From Betaproteobacteria bacterium (lineage in GTDB: Bacteria > Pseudomonadota > Gammaproteobacteria > Burkholderiales > Usitatibacteraceae), in assembly GCA_012274175.1 (NCBI GenBank), contig JAAOZZ010000060.1, positions 1 through 13,009 of the forward strand: DNA of 13,009 nucleotides, given 5' to 3'. Position numbers and translations under genes: made by a program. Position 1 is the first letter of the stretch, and each line of letters begins with the position of its first letter. Under the pieces are notes generated by a model. The model was not told the origin of the DNA. It ran no database searches and worked only from the letters and a program-made list of their open reading frames with translations. Shown piece after piece: positions 1-8,052 of this stretch.

Positions 1-1
1 C

Positions 2-823
2 AACCACGCCCTGGGCGCCGTGCTGGGGCGCGTGGTCTACGCGCTGTCGCCGCGCTACCGCCACCGCGTCCAGGACAACCTTCGCAATAGTGGGCTATGC
101 CGCACTCCCGCGGATGTCGGACGAATCGCACACGCCAACGCGGCCGAGATCGGCAAGGGCGCGACGGAGCTCGCCTGGGCGCTCTTCCGTCCCGGGGACG
201 TGGTGGCCCTGGTGCGCGATCGCATCGGATGGGAGGCGGTAGAGCGGCTGCGCGCGGCTGGCCGGCCGATCGTGTTCGTGACGCCGCACCTGGGCGCCTA
301 CGACGTGGCGGGGCGCTATCTCTGGTCCCACATGCCGATCCTGGCCATGTACCGGCCCCACAAGATCGCCTGGATCGACGAGCTGCTGCGGGAAGGCCGC
401 AACCAGGGCGCCGCACCGGATGGAACGAACGTGGCGCCCGCCACGCTCGCGGGTGTGCGCATGGTGCTCAAGCATTTGCGCCGCGGGGGCTGCAGCGTGC
501 TGCTGCCCGACCAGGTGCCGGGCCAGGGCGAGGGCGAATGGGTCGAGTTCTTCGGCCGCCCGGCGTACACGATGACGCTCGTGGGGCGGCTGCAGGAAGC
601 CTCCGAGGCCGCGCTGGTCTTCTGCTACGCGCGCCGGCTTCCGCGCGGCGAGGGATACGCGCTGCACCTCTCGACCCTCGAATCGGAGCTGCCGAAGGAC
701 CGCCGAGCGGCCGCGCGCATCGTGAACGCGAAGGTCGAGGAGCTGGTGCGCGAATGTCCCGAGCAGTACCTGTGGGGATACAACCGCTACAAGCGCCCGG
801 CCGGCGCGCCGCCCGCGCCGTAG
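2..823 (+). CDS. LpxL/HtrB-family lipid A acyltransferase, 5' truncated by the window edge
   Basis: This family transfers a secondary acyl chain from acyl-ACP onto a lipid A precursor at the inner face of the cytoplasmic membrane. The frame is open to the left edge (residues NHALGAV precede the first internal GTG at 20), and this matches the family's conserved N-terminal segment, so the true start lies outside. Counting from GTG 20, the catalytic HX4D motif is H90-LGAY-D95. It is followed by the substrate-side block PDQVPGQGEGEWVEFFGRPA and the C-terminal signature EQYLWGYNRYKRP, both typical of the family. The gene ends 9 bases before a second acyltransferase of the same family. That suggests the pair adds the two secondary acyl chains, but I cannot say which one acts first. 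Family assignment is firm; the exact acyl-chain or position specificity is not determined. Confidence 0.9.
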   Translation, partial: NHALGAVLGRVVYALSPRYRHRVQDNLRNSGLCRTPADVGRIAHANAAEIGKGATELAWALFRPGDVVALVRDRIGWEAVERLRAAGRPIVFVTPHLGAYDVAGRYLWSHMPILAMYRPHKIAWIDELLREGRNQGAAPDGTNVAPATLAGVRMVLKHLRRGGCSVLLPDQVPGQGEGEWVEFFGRPAYTMTLVGRLQEASEAALVFCYARRLPRGEGYALHLSTLESELPKDRRAAARIVNAKVEELVRECPEQYLWGYNRYKRPAGAPPAP

Positions 824-832
824 AATTCGCGC

Positions 833-1720
833 ATGTCCCTCCTGCGAAAGCTCGGCACGCAGCTCGGCGTGCTCGTCCTCTGGCTCGTGCATTTCCTGCC
901 GCTCGCGTGGATCGGCGCCCTCGGCTCGGGCCTGGGCGCCGTCCTCTATCGCTTCGGGCGCGGGCGCGTCACGCGCGTGAACCTGGCGCTGTGCTTCCCC
1001 GACATGCCGGAGGACGAGCGCCGGGCGCTGGGACTCAGGCACTTCCGCATGCTCGGGCGCAACGCGCTGGAGCTGAGCATCATGGTGTGGGGCACCGAGG
1101 CCGAGCTCCTGCGGCTGATCCAGGTGGAGGGCCTCGAGCACCTGGAGGGCGCGGCGGGCCGGCCCGTGATCGCGCTCGCCCCCCACTTCATCGGACTCAA
1201 CATGGGCGGCATCCGGGTGGCCCACGAGTATCCGGGCACCGCGAGCATCTACAGCCGCCAGAAGAACCCGGTGCTCGACCGCGTCTTCCTGCGCGCGCGC
1301 ACGCGATTCGGCAACCCGCACCTGGTGAGCCGCCAGGAGGGCCTGCGCTCGGTGATCCGCGTGATCCGGAGCGGCAAGCCCTTCTACTTCCTGCCCGACA
1401 TGGATTTCGGGATCCGCGACGCGATCTTCTCGCCCTTCTTCGGCGTGCCCACGGCGACCATCACCGCGCTGCCGCGGCTCGCCCGCCTCACCGGAGCGCT
1501 GGTGATCCCCGTGGTGACGCGCCAGGTGGGCGAGGGCTACGTGGTGCGGTTCTATCCCCCGTGGAAGGATTACCCCACCGGCGACCTCGAGGCGGACGTG
1601 CGGCGCATGAACGCCTTCATCGAGGAGCGCGTGCTCGAGATGCCCGACCAGTATTTCTGGGCGCACAAGCGCTTCAAGACGCGCCCGCCGGGCGAGCCCT
1701 CCCCGTACAGGCGAAAATAG
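833..1720 (+). CDS. Second LpxL/LpxM-family lipid A acyltransferase with HX4N in place of HX4D/E
   Basis: This 295-residue protein, of normal family length, is a paralogue of the upstream gene. It has an N-terminal hydrophobic segment (about residues 8-40), the block [20 protein letters not shown] followed by [21 protein letters not shown], and the C-terminal signature [15 protein letters not shown]. All are characteristic of lipid A lauroyl/myristoyl transferases. The motif that normally supplies the His-Asp/Glu catalytic dyad reads H118-FIGL-N123, so the acidic residue is Asn (codon AAC at 1199-1201). The enzyme may be altered or weak, or this subfamily may use Asn; the sequence alone cannot decide. 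The ATG at 833 follows a TAGAAT box by six bases and has no clear Shine-Dalgarno. dapF begins four bases after the stop, so co-transcription is likely. Confidence 0.9.
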   Translation: MSLLRKLGTQLGVLVLWLVHFLPLAWIGALGSGLGAVLYRFGRGRVTRVNLALCFPDMPEDERRALGLRHFRMLGRNALELSIMVWGTEAELLRLIQVEGLEHLEGAAGRPVIALAPHFIGLNMGGIRVAHEYPGTASIYSRQKNPVLDRVFLRARTRFGNPHLVSRQEGLRSVIRVIRSGKPFYFLPDMDFGIRDAIFSPFFGVPTATITALPRLARLTGALVIPVVTRQVGEGYVVRFYPPWKDYPTGDLEADVRRMNAFIEERVLEMPDQYFWAHKRFKTRPPGEPSPYRRK

Positions 1721-1724
1721 CGCC

Positions 1725-2555
1725 GTGAAAATCCCCTTCACCAAGATGCAGGGCCAGGGCAACGACTTCGTGGTCTTCGACGGCGTGCGGCAGCGCGTGG
1801 AGCTCACGCCCGAGCGCGTGCGCGCCATCGCCGACCGCCACTTCGGCATCGGGTGCGACCAGGTGCTCGTGGTCGAGCCCCCCGCAGCGGCCGGCAACGA
1901 CTTCCGCTACCGCATCTACAACGCCGACGGCGGCGAGGTGGAGCAGTGCGGCAACGGGGCGCGCTGCTTCGCGCGCTTCGTGCTCGACCAGGGGCTCACG
2001 CAGAAGCGCGAGATTCGCGTCGAGACGGCCGCCGGCGTGATCTCGCCGAAAGTGGAAACCTCGGGACAGGTGACGGTGGACATGGGAGCGCCGCGGTTCG
2101 ATCCGCGCGAGGTGCCGTTCCTCGCGGGCGAGCCCGCGCTGGTCTACCCGCTCACGGTCGCCGGCATGACCGTGGAGGTGAGCGTGCTTTCCATGGGCAA
2201 CCCCCACGCCGTCCAGGTAGTCGAGGACGTGGATCGGGCCCCGGTGGCGACCCAGGGTCCGCTGATCGAGCGCCATCCCGCGTTCCCGAACCGGGTGAAC
2301 GCGGGATACATGCAGCTCGTCTCGCGCAGCCGCATCGCCTTGCGCGTCTGGGAGCGCGGAGCGGGCGAGACGCTCGCATGCGGCACGGGTGCGTGCGCCG
2401 CCGTCGCGGCCGGCATCCGCAGGGGCCTGCTCGAGCACGAAGTGCGCGTCGCCACCCGCGGCGGAGAGCTCACGATCCGCTGGCCCGGGGACGACCGGCC
2501 CGTTATGATGACGGGCGACGCCGTGCGGGTGTTCGACGGCGAGATCGACATCTAG
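1725..2555 (+). CDS. dapF: Diaminopimelate epimerase
   Basis: DapF interconverts LL- and meso-diaminopimelate in the cytoplasm, the penultimate step of lysine synthesis and the source of the peptidoglycan cross-linking residue. The 276-residue protein has the usual length and motifs: [12 protein letters not shown] at the N-terminus, GIGCDQ, the first active-site cysteine C75 in EQCGNGARC, the substrate loop FPNRVNAGY, and the second active-site cysteine C219 in [16 protein letters not shown]. The two thiols act as the acid/base pair of this cofactor-independent racemase. The start is GTG 1725, four bases after the upstream acyltransferase; the N-terminal [15 protein letters not shown] fits the family. 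The next gene, DUF484, begins 22 bases after the stop, and xerC follows. This dapF-yigA-xerC arrangement is the same as in Escherichia coli. Confidence is very high. Confidence 0.97.
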   Translation: MKIPFTKMQGQGNDFVVFDGVRQRVELTPERVRAIADRHFGIGCDQVLVVEPPAAAGNDFRYRIYNADGGEVEQCGNGARCFARFVLDQGLTQKREIRVETAAGVISPKVETSGQVTVDMGAPRFDPREVPFLAGEPALVYPLTVAGMTVEVSVLSMGNPHAVQVVEDVDRAPVATQGPLIERHPAFPNRVNAGYMQLVSRSRIALRVWERGAGETLACGTGACAAVAAGIRRGLLEHEVRVATRGGELTIRWPGDDRPVMMTGDAVRVFDGEIDI

Positions 2556-2577
2556 CCCAAGAGAGCGAGGAGCAGCA

Positions 2578-3255
2578 TTGCCCACCGCCGAGCAAGTGGC
2601 CGAGTTCCTGCGGCAGAACCCGGGGTTCTTCGAGAGCCACGTCGACATCCTGATGAACCTGCAGATTCCCCACCCGCACGGCGGCCGCGCGGTGTCCATC
2701 GGCGAGCGCCAGCTCGTGGCGGTGCGCGAGAAGGCGAAGCTGCTGGAGGACAAGCTGCACGAGCTGATCCAGTTCGGCGAGGAGAACGACGCGGTGGGCG
2801 GGAAGATCCATCGCCTCGCCTGCAGGCTGATCGAGGCGCCGAGCCTGGACGCCGCGCTCGACACGCTCTACCTGGACCTGCTCGACCACTTCGCGGTGCC
2901 CCACGTCGCCGTGCGGCTGTGGAACGTGGCCGAGGAGAATCCCCAGACCAAGGAATTCTCGCCCGTCGCCCTGGAGATGCGCCAGTTCGTCGAGCAGATG
3001 GCGGTGCCGTATTGCGGCCCCCACGCGGTCTACGAGTCCCAGGCCTGGTTCGGCGAGGCGGCCGCGCACCTCAAGTCCTTCGCGCTCGTGGCGTTGAAGC
3101 GCAACGGGCTCACCTTCGGCGTGGTGGCGCTCGCCTCGGAAGACGCACGGCGATTCTATGCGGAGATGGGAACGCTTTACCTCGCGCGCATCGGCGAGCT
3201 CGTAAGCCATGCGCTGTGGCGCTTCGTGACCCCGGTCCGTGAGCACGCCGCCTAG
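2578..3255 (+). CDS. DUF484 (YigA-like) protein with GAF-like domain
   Basis: This 225-residue cytoplasmic protein belongs to the DUF484/YigA family, whose role is not established. The N-terminus (TAEQVAEFLRQNPGFFESHVDIL) is the family's short helical signature. A probable coiled segment follows at about residues 43-70 (ERQLVAVREKAKLLEDKLHEL), and then a GAF-like sensory fold to the C-terminus (VPHVAVRLWN, SFALVALKRNGLTFGVVALAS, FYAEMGTLYLARIGELVSHAL). Start choice: TTG at 2578 has a good Shine-Dalgarno, GGAG at 2569-2572, five bases upstream, and no better start yields the conserved N-terminus. The 3' end overlaps xerC by 17 bases, implying translational coupling, and the gene sits between dapF and xerC as yigA does in E. 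coli. It may be a ligand-sensing partner of that operon, but that is inference only. Confidence 0.92.
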   Translation: MPTAEQVAEFLRQNPGFFESHVDILMNLQIPHPHGGRAVSIGERQLVAVREKAKLLEDKLHELIQFGEENDAVGGKIHRLACRLIEAPSLDAALDTLYLDLLDHFAVPHVAVRLWNVAEENPQTKEFSPVALEMRQFVEQMAVPYCGPHAVYESQAWFGEAAAHLKSFALVALKRNGLTFGVVALASEDARRFYAEMGTLYLARIGELVSHALWRFVTPVREHAA

Positions 3256-4138
3256 TCCCTTCGAGCGCTACCTCTCGCACCTTCGCTCCGGACGGCGGCT
3301 TGCCCGGCACACGCTCGAGGCCTACGCGCGCGACGGCCGGCTGCTCGGCGAGCTGGCGGCCGATCGCCCCCTGGAGGAGCTGACCTCCCACGACATCCGC
3401 CGCTTCATCGCCACCCTGCACGGGCGCGGACTGTCGCCCCGCTCGCTCGCACGCGCGCTTTCCTGCTGGCGCGGGCTCTTCGGCTGGCTCGCGCGGGGCC
3501 GGGAGGCGAGCGCCAATCCGTGCACGGGAGTGCGCGCCCCGCGCGCCGAGCGGCGACTTCCCGAGGTGCTCTCGCCGGACGAGGCCGTGCGCCTCGTCTC
3601 GGTCGAGGACGATGCGCCGACCGGCGCCTGCGATCGCGCGCTCTTCGAGCTCGCCTACTCGAGCGGCCTGCGGGTCTCGGAGCTGACCGGCCTCGACCTG
3701 GACGCCGTCGACGCCGCCACGGGCGAGGCGCGCGTGACGGGCAAGGGGTCCAAGACGCGGATCGTTCCCGTGGGACGGCACGCGCTCGCCGCGCTCGCGG
3801 CATGGCTGCCGTTGCGCTCGGCGCTGGCGCGCCCGGGCGAGCGCGCGCTCTTCGTCGGACGCACGGGCAAGCGCCTCGGGGCGCGCGAGGTGCAGCGCCG
3901 CATCAAGCGCCGCGCGGCCGCCGCCGGCCTCGCCGTGGACGTGCATCCGCACATGCTGCGCCACTCTTTCGCGTCCCACGTGCTGCAATCGTCCGGCGAC
4001 CTGCGCGCGGTGCAGGAGATGCTGGGTCACGCGAGCATCGCCTCGACGCAGGTCTACACGCACCTCGATTTCCAGCACCTCGCGAAGGTCTACGACGCGG
4101 CGCACCCGCGAGCGCGCCGCACGGGGAAGAAGGCCTAG
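3239..4138 (+). CDS. xerC: Tyrosine recombinase XerC
   Basis: XerC, with XerD and under FtsK control, resolves chromosome dimers at the dif site near the terminus. The 299-residue protein has an N-terminal SAM-like DNA-binding domain (about residues 5-90) and a C-terminal catalytic domain with the full active-site set: R145 (SSGLRVSEL), K169 (GKGSKTR), H238 and R241 (HPHMLRHSFASH), H264 (LGHASIASTQ) and nucleophile Y273 (QVYTHLD). The C-terminal tail LAKVYDAAHPRA is typical of Xer proteins. I favour XerC over XerD because of its position behind dapF and DUF484, the classic xerC locus. The GTG start at 3239 lies inside the end of DUF484 and has no strong Shine-Dalgarno, consistent with coupling. 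A CobW-type GTPase follows three bases after the stop. Confidence 0.96.
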   Translation: MSTPPSPFERYLSHLRSGRRLARHTLEAYARDGRLLGELAADRPLEELTSHDIRRFIATLHGRGLSPRSLARALSCWRGLFGWLARGREASANPCTGVRAPRAERRLPEVLSPDEAVRLVSVEDDAPTGACDRALFELAYSSGLRVSELTGLDLDAVDAATGEARVTGKGSKTRIVPVGRHALAALAAWLPLRSALARPGERALFVGRTGKRLGAREVQRRIKRRAAAAGLAVDVHPHMLRHSFASHVLQSSGDLRAVQEMLGHASIASTQVYTHLDFQHLAKVYDAAHPRARRTGKKA

Positions 4139-4141
4139 GGG

Positions 4142-5164
<1,023 letters not shown>

Positions 5165-5169
5165 GCCCC

Positions 5170-6168
5170 ATGGCCGCAACGCAACAGTCCGAGAAGGACC
5201 TGATCCCCGTCACCATCCTCACCGGCTTCCTCGGCGCGGGGAAGACCACGCTGCTCAACCGCATCCTCACCGAGCGCCATGGCGAGAAGATCGCGGTGAT
5301 CGAGAACGAGTTCGGCGAGACCGGCATCGACAACGAAATCCTGGTGGAGGACCGGCAGGAGCAGATCGTGGAGATGAACAACGGGTGCGTGTGCTGCACG
5401 GTGCGCGGCGACCTCGTGCGCATCCTCGGCGAGCTGGCCGAGAAGAGGAAGCGCGGCGAGCTGCGGTTCGACCGCGTGATCATCGAGACCACCGGGCTTG
5501 CGAACCCGGGCCCGGTCGCCCAGACCTTCTTCATGGACGAGGCGATCCACGGCCAGTACCTGCTGGACGCGGTGGTGACGGTGGTCGACGCCAAGCACGC
5601 GCAGAAGACGCTGGACGACCACGACGAGGCGCGCCGGCAGGTGGGGTTCGCCGACCGCATCCTCCTCACCAAGACCGATCTCGTGGACGACGAGGCGAAG
5701 GTCGACGACCTCGTGCGGCGCCTGCGCCAGATGAACCCCCGAGCGCACCAGCGGAAGGTGCACATGGGCGAGGCCGACATCCGCGAGATCCTCGACATCC
5801 GGGGCTTCAACCTGAACGCCGTGCTCGAGCTCGATCCCGGGTTCCTCACCGGCGACTACCACGAGCACGACGACGACGTGAAGTCCTTCGTGTGGAGGGA
5901 CGCGCGGGCGCTGCACATGGAGAAGATCGAGACCTTCCTTTCCCTCATGGTCCAGAACTACGGCGAGGACCTGCTGCGCTACAAGGGCGTGCTCAACGTG
6001 CAGGGCGAGCCGCGGCGCATGATCTTCCAGGGCGTGCACATGCTGATGGGGGGCACGCCGGGCAAGCCGTGGCAGCCGGGAGAGACGCGCGAGAGCGTGA
6101 TGGTCTTCATCGGCCGCAAGCTCCCGCGGCGCCTGTTCGAGGAAGGCCTCGCGTACTGCGCCGCGTGA
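5170..6168 (+). CDS. CobW/COG0523-family GTPase (YjiA/ZNG1-like metallochaperone), second of two
   Basis: This 332-residue GTPase of the COG0523 group is more typical than its upstream paralogue. From ATG 5170, Walker A is GFLGAGKTT (19-27), followed by IENEFGETGIDNEIL, the CXCC metal motif C73-V-C75-C76 (NNGCVCCTVRGDL), IIETTGLANPGPV, TKTD (167-170) and a CobW_C domain (about 225-330). A histidine/aspartate stretch, DYHEHDDD (about 229-236), stands at the start of the C-terminal domain and may bind metal, as in related family members. Reaction: GTP-hydrolysis-coupled metal insertion into a client, known for the family but not shown here. ATG 5170 is chosen for its strong Shine-Dalgarno; GTG 5161 would add three residues. 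A separate transcription unit follows, after a 144-base gap. Confidence 0.93.
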   Translation: MAATQQSEKDLIPVTILTGFLGAGKTTLLNRILTERHGEKIAVIENEFGETGIDNEILVEDRQEQIVEMNNGCVCCTVRGDLVRILGELAEKRKRGELRFDRVIIETTGLANPGPVAQTFFMDEAIHGQYLLDAVVTVVDAKHAQKTLDDHDEARRQVGFADRILLTKTDLVDDEAKVDDLVRRLRQMNPRAHQRKVHMGEADIREILDIRGFNLNAVLELDPGFLTGDYHEHDDDVKSFVWRDARALHMEKIETFLSLMVQNYGEDLLRYKGVLNVQGEPRRMIFQGVHMLMGGTPGKPWQPGETRESVMVFIGRKLPRRLFEEGLAYCAA

Positions 6169-6173
6169 CGGGG

Positions 6174-6180
6174 TTATACT
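6174..6180 (+). promoter_or_regulatory. Possible -10 box (TTATACT) for the STAS-protein gene
   Basis: TATACT at 6175-6180 matches TATAAT at five of six positions, six bases after the CobW stop. It lies at the head of the 144-base gap before the STAS gene. I see no convincing -35 hexamer at the right distance, so this is a weak call. Transcription from here would give a leader of roughly 125 bases. Confidence 0.3.
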
Positions 6181-6277
6181 GGGTTTGGCCCCGGCGGCAA
6201 ATAAGGCGGCCGCAGGCCCACATGCCCATGACCATGCGCACACTCGTCTCCGCTTCCGGGGCTCCGGTCCCGTCCGC

Positions 6278-6294
6278 CCGCGGGAATCCCGCGG
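6278..6294. repeat. Perfect 8+1+8 palindrome upstream of the STAS gene
   Basis: CCGCGGGA, one base, TCCCGCGG: the arms are exact reverse complements. It ends 18 bases before ATG 6313. It could be a protein-binding site or an RNA hairpin near the ribosome binding region. No function can be assigned. Confidence 0.5.
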
Positions 6295-6312
6295 CCCGAG
6301 GCTGACGCGCCC

Positions 6313-7425
6313 ATGGCCGGTCCCGCCGCCGGTTCCGCGCCCGCGGGCAACGTGCGCTCCACCGCGGCGCGCACGCCCGGACGCCTGGGCTCCGAGGAAT
6401 ACCATTCGGCCCCCTTGCCGGTCGCGCAGGAAGCCGCCGTGCTCTTCGCGGCCAACCACGCGCAGTCCGCCGCGGGGCTGCTCAAGTCCGAGATCAAGGA
6501 CACGGCCGGGCGCAACAACAAGCAGGCCTGGCTCATGCTCTTCGACCTGCACCAGACGGCGCAGGACCGGGCCGAGTTCGATTCGCTCTCGATGCTGTTC
6601 TCGGTGAAGTTCGAGCAGTCGCCGCCGGCCTGGGCCGAGGGCGGCGATGCGCCGAGCGACCCGCGCCGCATTCAAAGCCGGGACCGCAAGGATTTCTACG
6701 CGCTCAAGCCCAACGCGGCCGGGGACCTCGCCGGCGAGATCGAGAAGTTCGCCGCCTTCGCCGACTCGCAGGGCACCGTGCGGCTCGACGTCGCGAAGGT
6801 CGCCGCCATCACCTCCGAGGACGCCTCCCTCTTCACCTCGGTGCTGCAGCGCCTTCGCAAGAAGCACGTGCCGATGTGGTTCAACCACGTCGAAGGGCTC
6901 GAGCGCGTGCTGCGCTCGGCCTTCAACGAGCGGGCCACGGAAAGCCAGCGCCCCTACTGGCTGCTGCTCTTCGAGCTCTACATCGTGCAGGGCAAGATGG
7001 CGGAGTTCGAGGACCTGGGACTCGAATACGCGGTCGCGTTCGAGATTTCGCCCCCGAGCTGGGAGACGTACGTGAACACCGTCGCGGCGGCTGCGGTGAA
7101 GGCCGCGGGAGCGGGCAAGGCCGCTGCCGAGCCGCCGTCCCACGAGTCGGGGTACGCGCTGAAGGGCGTGCTGTCGGCGGCGAGCGCCAACCAGGTCGCG
7201 GAGCTCAACGCCTACGCCGCCACCCGCTCGGAGGTCACGGTCGACATGAACAAGGTCCTGCGTGTCGATTTCGCCTTCACCAGCGCATTCTTCGACGTGG
7301 TGAAGGCGATCCAGCTCGCCGGCAAGCGCGTGATCCTCGCCAACCTGAACGAGCTGAACGCGGCCCTGCTGGAGGCCCTCGGCGTGAACCGCTACGCCAT
7401 CCTGGTGCGCCGCAAGTCCAACTGA
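6313..7425 (+). CDS. Tandemly duplicated helical-repeat/STAS domain protein
   Basis: This 370-residue soluble protein has no signal peptide or membrane segment. It contains two copies of the same two-part unit. The helical segments at residues 71-107 and 214-250 align without gaps, with 16 of 37 positions identical, including W, LxLF, AEF and a terminal SPPxW. The STAS-like halves at about 128-205 and 280-360 align from YALK (129 and 281) through DxxKV (159 and 311). An Ala-rich linker (about 253-279) precedes the second STAS. STAS domains bind partner proteins or small ligands, for example as anti-sigma antagonists or in MlaB. Neither copy has the phosphorylatable DS(S/T)G loop (ITSEDAS, VDFAFTS), which argues against a classical SpoIIAA switch. 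ATG 6313 is the only start in its open frame. The gene lies just before hslV. Its role is unknown; the fold assignment is good. Confidence 0.88.
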   Translation: MAGPAAGSAPAGNVRSTAARTPGRLGSEEYHSAPLPVAQEAAVLFAANHAQSAAGLLKSEIKDTAGRNNKQAWLMLFDLHQTAQDRAEFDSLSMLFSVKFEQSPPAWAEGGDAPSDPRRIQSRDRKDFYALKPNAAGDLAGEIEKFAAFADSQGTVRLDVAKVAAITSEDASLFTSVLQRLRKKHVPMWFNHVEGLERVLRSAFNERATESQRPYWLLLFELYIVQGKMAEFEDLGLEYAVAFEISPPSWETYVNTVAAAAVKAAGAGKAAAEPPSHESGYALKGVLSAASANQVAELNAYAATRSEVTVDMNKVLRVDFAFTSAFFDVVKAIQLAGKRVILANLNELNAALLEALGVNRYAILVRRKSN

Positions 7426-7434
7426 AATCCCTCG

Positions 7435-7463
7435 CTTGAAAAAAGCGATTTCGGCGGCATGTA
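7435..7463 (+). promoter_or_regulatory. Sigma-32 (RpoH) heat-shock promoter for hslVU
   Basis: CTTGAAA at 7435-7441 matches the sigma-32 -35 consensus exactly. After 13 bases comes CGGCATGTA (7455-7463), which matches the -10 consensus CCCCATNTA at six of eight defined positions. The site fills the 81-base gap before hslV and implies a start of transcription near 7470 and a leader of about 36 bases containing GAGAAAGG (7487-7494). hslVU is a heat-shock operon in E. coli, so promoter and gene agree. Confidence 0.72.
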
Positions 7464-7506
7464 CCGGGGCCCGAGGGCCAGAATCCGAGAAAGGCCGCAT
7501 TCCCCC

Positions 7507-8052
7507 ATGAGCTCCGAACCCCTGCAGTTCCACGGCACCACCATCCTGTCGGTGCGCCGCGGCCAGAGCGTGGCCATGGGCGGCGACGGGCAGGTCACCC
7601 TGGGCAACATCGTGGTGAAGGCCACGGCGCGCAAGGTGCGCCGCCTCTACCAGGAACGCATCCTCGCCGGCTTCGCGGGCGCCACGGCCGACGCCTTCAC
7701 GCTCTTCGAGCGCTTCGAGGCAAAGCTCGAGAAGCACCAGGGCAACCTGCTGCGCTCGGCGGTGGAGCTCGCCAAGGACTGGAGGACCGACCGGATGCTG
7801 CGCCGCCTCGAGGCCATGCTCGCGATCGCCGACCGCCAATCCTCGCTCATCATCACGGGCACGGGCGACGTGCTCGAGCCCGAGCACGGCCTGCTCGCCA
7901 TCGGCAGCGGCGGCGGCTTCGCCCAGGCCGCGGCGATGGCGCTGCTCGAGGCTTCCGAGCTCGAGCCCGCGGAGATCGTCAAGCGCTCGCTCGCCATCGC
8001 GGGCGAGCTGTGCATCTACACCAACCAGAACCACGTGATCGAGACGCTGTGA
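7507..8052 (+). CDS. hslV: ATP-dependent protease proteolytic subunit HslV (ClpQ)
   Basis: HslV is the threonine peptidase that stacks as two hexameric rings and degrades proteins unfolded by HslU in the cytoplasm. From ATG 7507 the protein has 181 residues. A ten-residue pro-peptide ending in HG precedes the nucleophile T11 (TTILSVRR), which becomes Thr1 after autoprocessing. D27 (GGDGQ) and K43 ([10 protein letters not shown]) fall exactly at mature positions 17 and 33, the expected catalytic residues. [47 protein letters not shown] and [12 protein letters not shown] are further family signatures. The frame is open 16 codons further upstream (to ATG 7459), but that stretch overlaps the heat-shock promoter and is not family-like, so ATG 7507 is chosen. 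The stop overlaps the probable hslU start (GTGA). Confidence 0.96.
   Translation: MSSEPLQFHGTTILSVRRGQSVAMGGDGQVTLGNIVVKATARKVRRLYQERILAGFAGATADAFTLFERFEAKLEKHQGNLLRSAVELAKDWRTDRMLRRLEAMLAIADRQSSLIITGTGDVLEPEHGLLAIGSGGGFAQAAAMALLEASELEPAEIVKRSLAIAGELCIYTNQNHVIETL

Noticed and set aside
95..1897. Long minus-strand and alternative plus-strand frames over the acyltransferase genes
   Set aside because: Composition is Arg/Ala/Gly-rich without family motifs, and the frame of the acyltransferases carries clear catalytic signatures.
6171..6183. GGTTATACT as a half Zur (zinc repressor) box near the CobW genes
   Set aside because: No second half-site is present and it lies downstream of both CobW genes.
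7432..7451. TCGCTT/AAGCGA hairpin followed by TTT as a terminator of the STAS gene
   Set aside because: The stem is only six pairs and the T run three bases. The same bases are better explained as the -35 region of a heat-shock promoter.
7459..7506. Longer hslV start at ATG 7459
   Set aside because: It would add an Arg/Pro-rich stretch not seen in the family and overlap the heat-shock promoter's -10 element.
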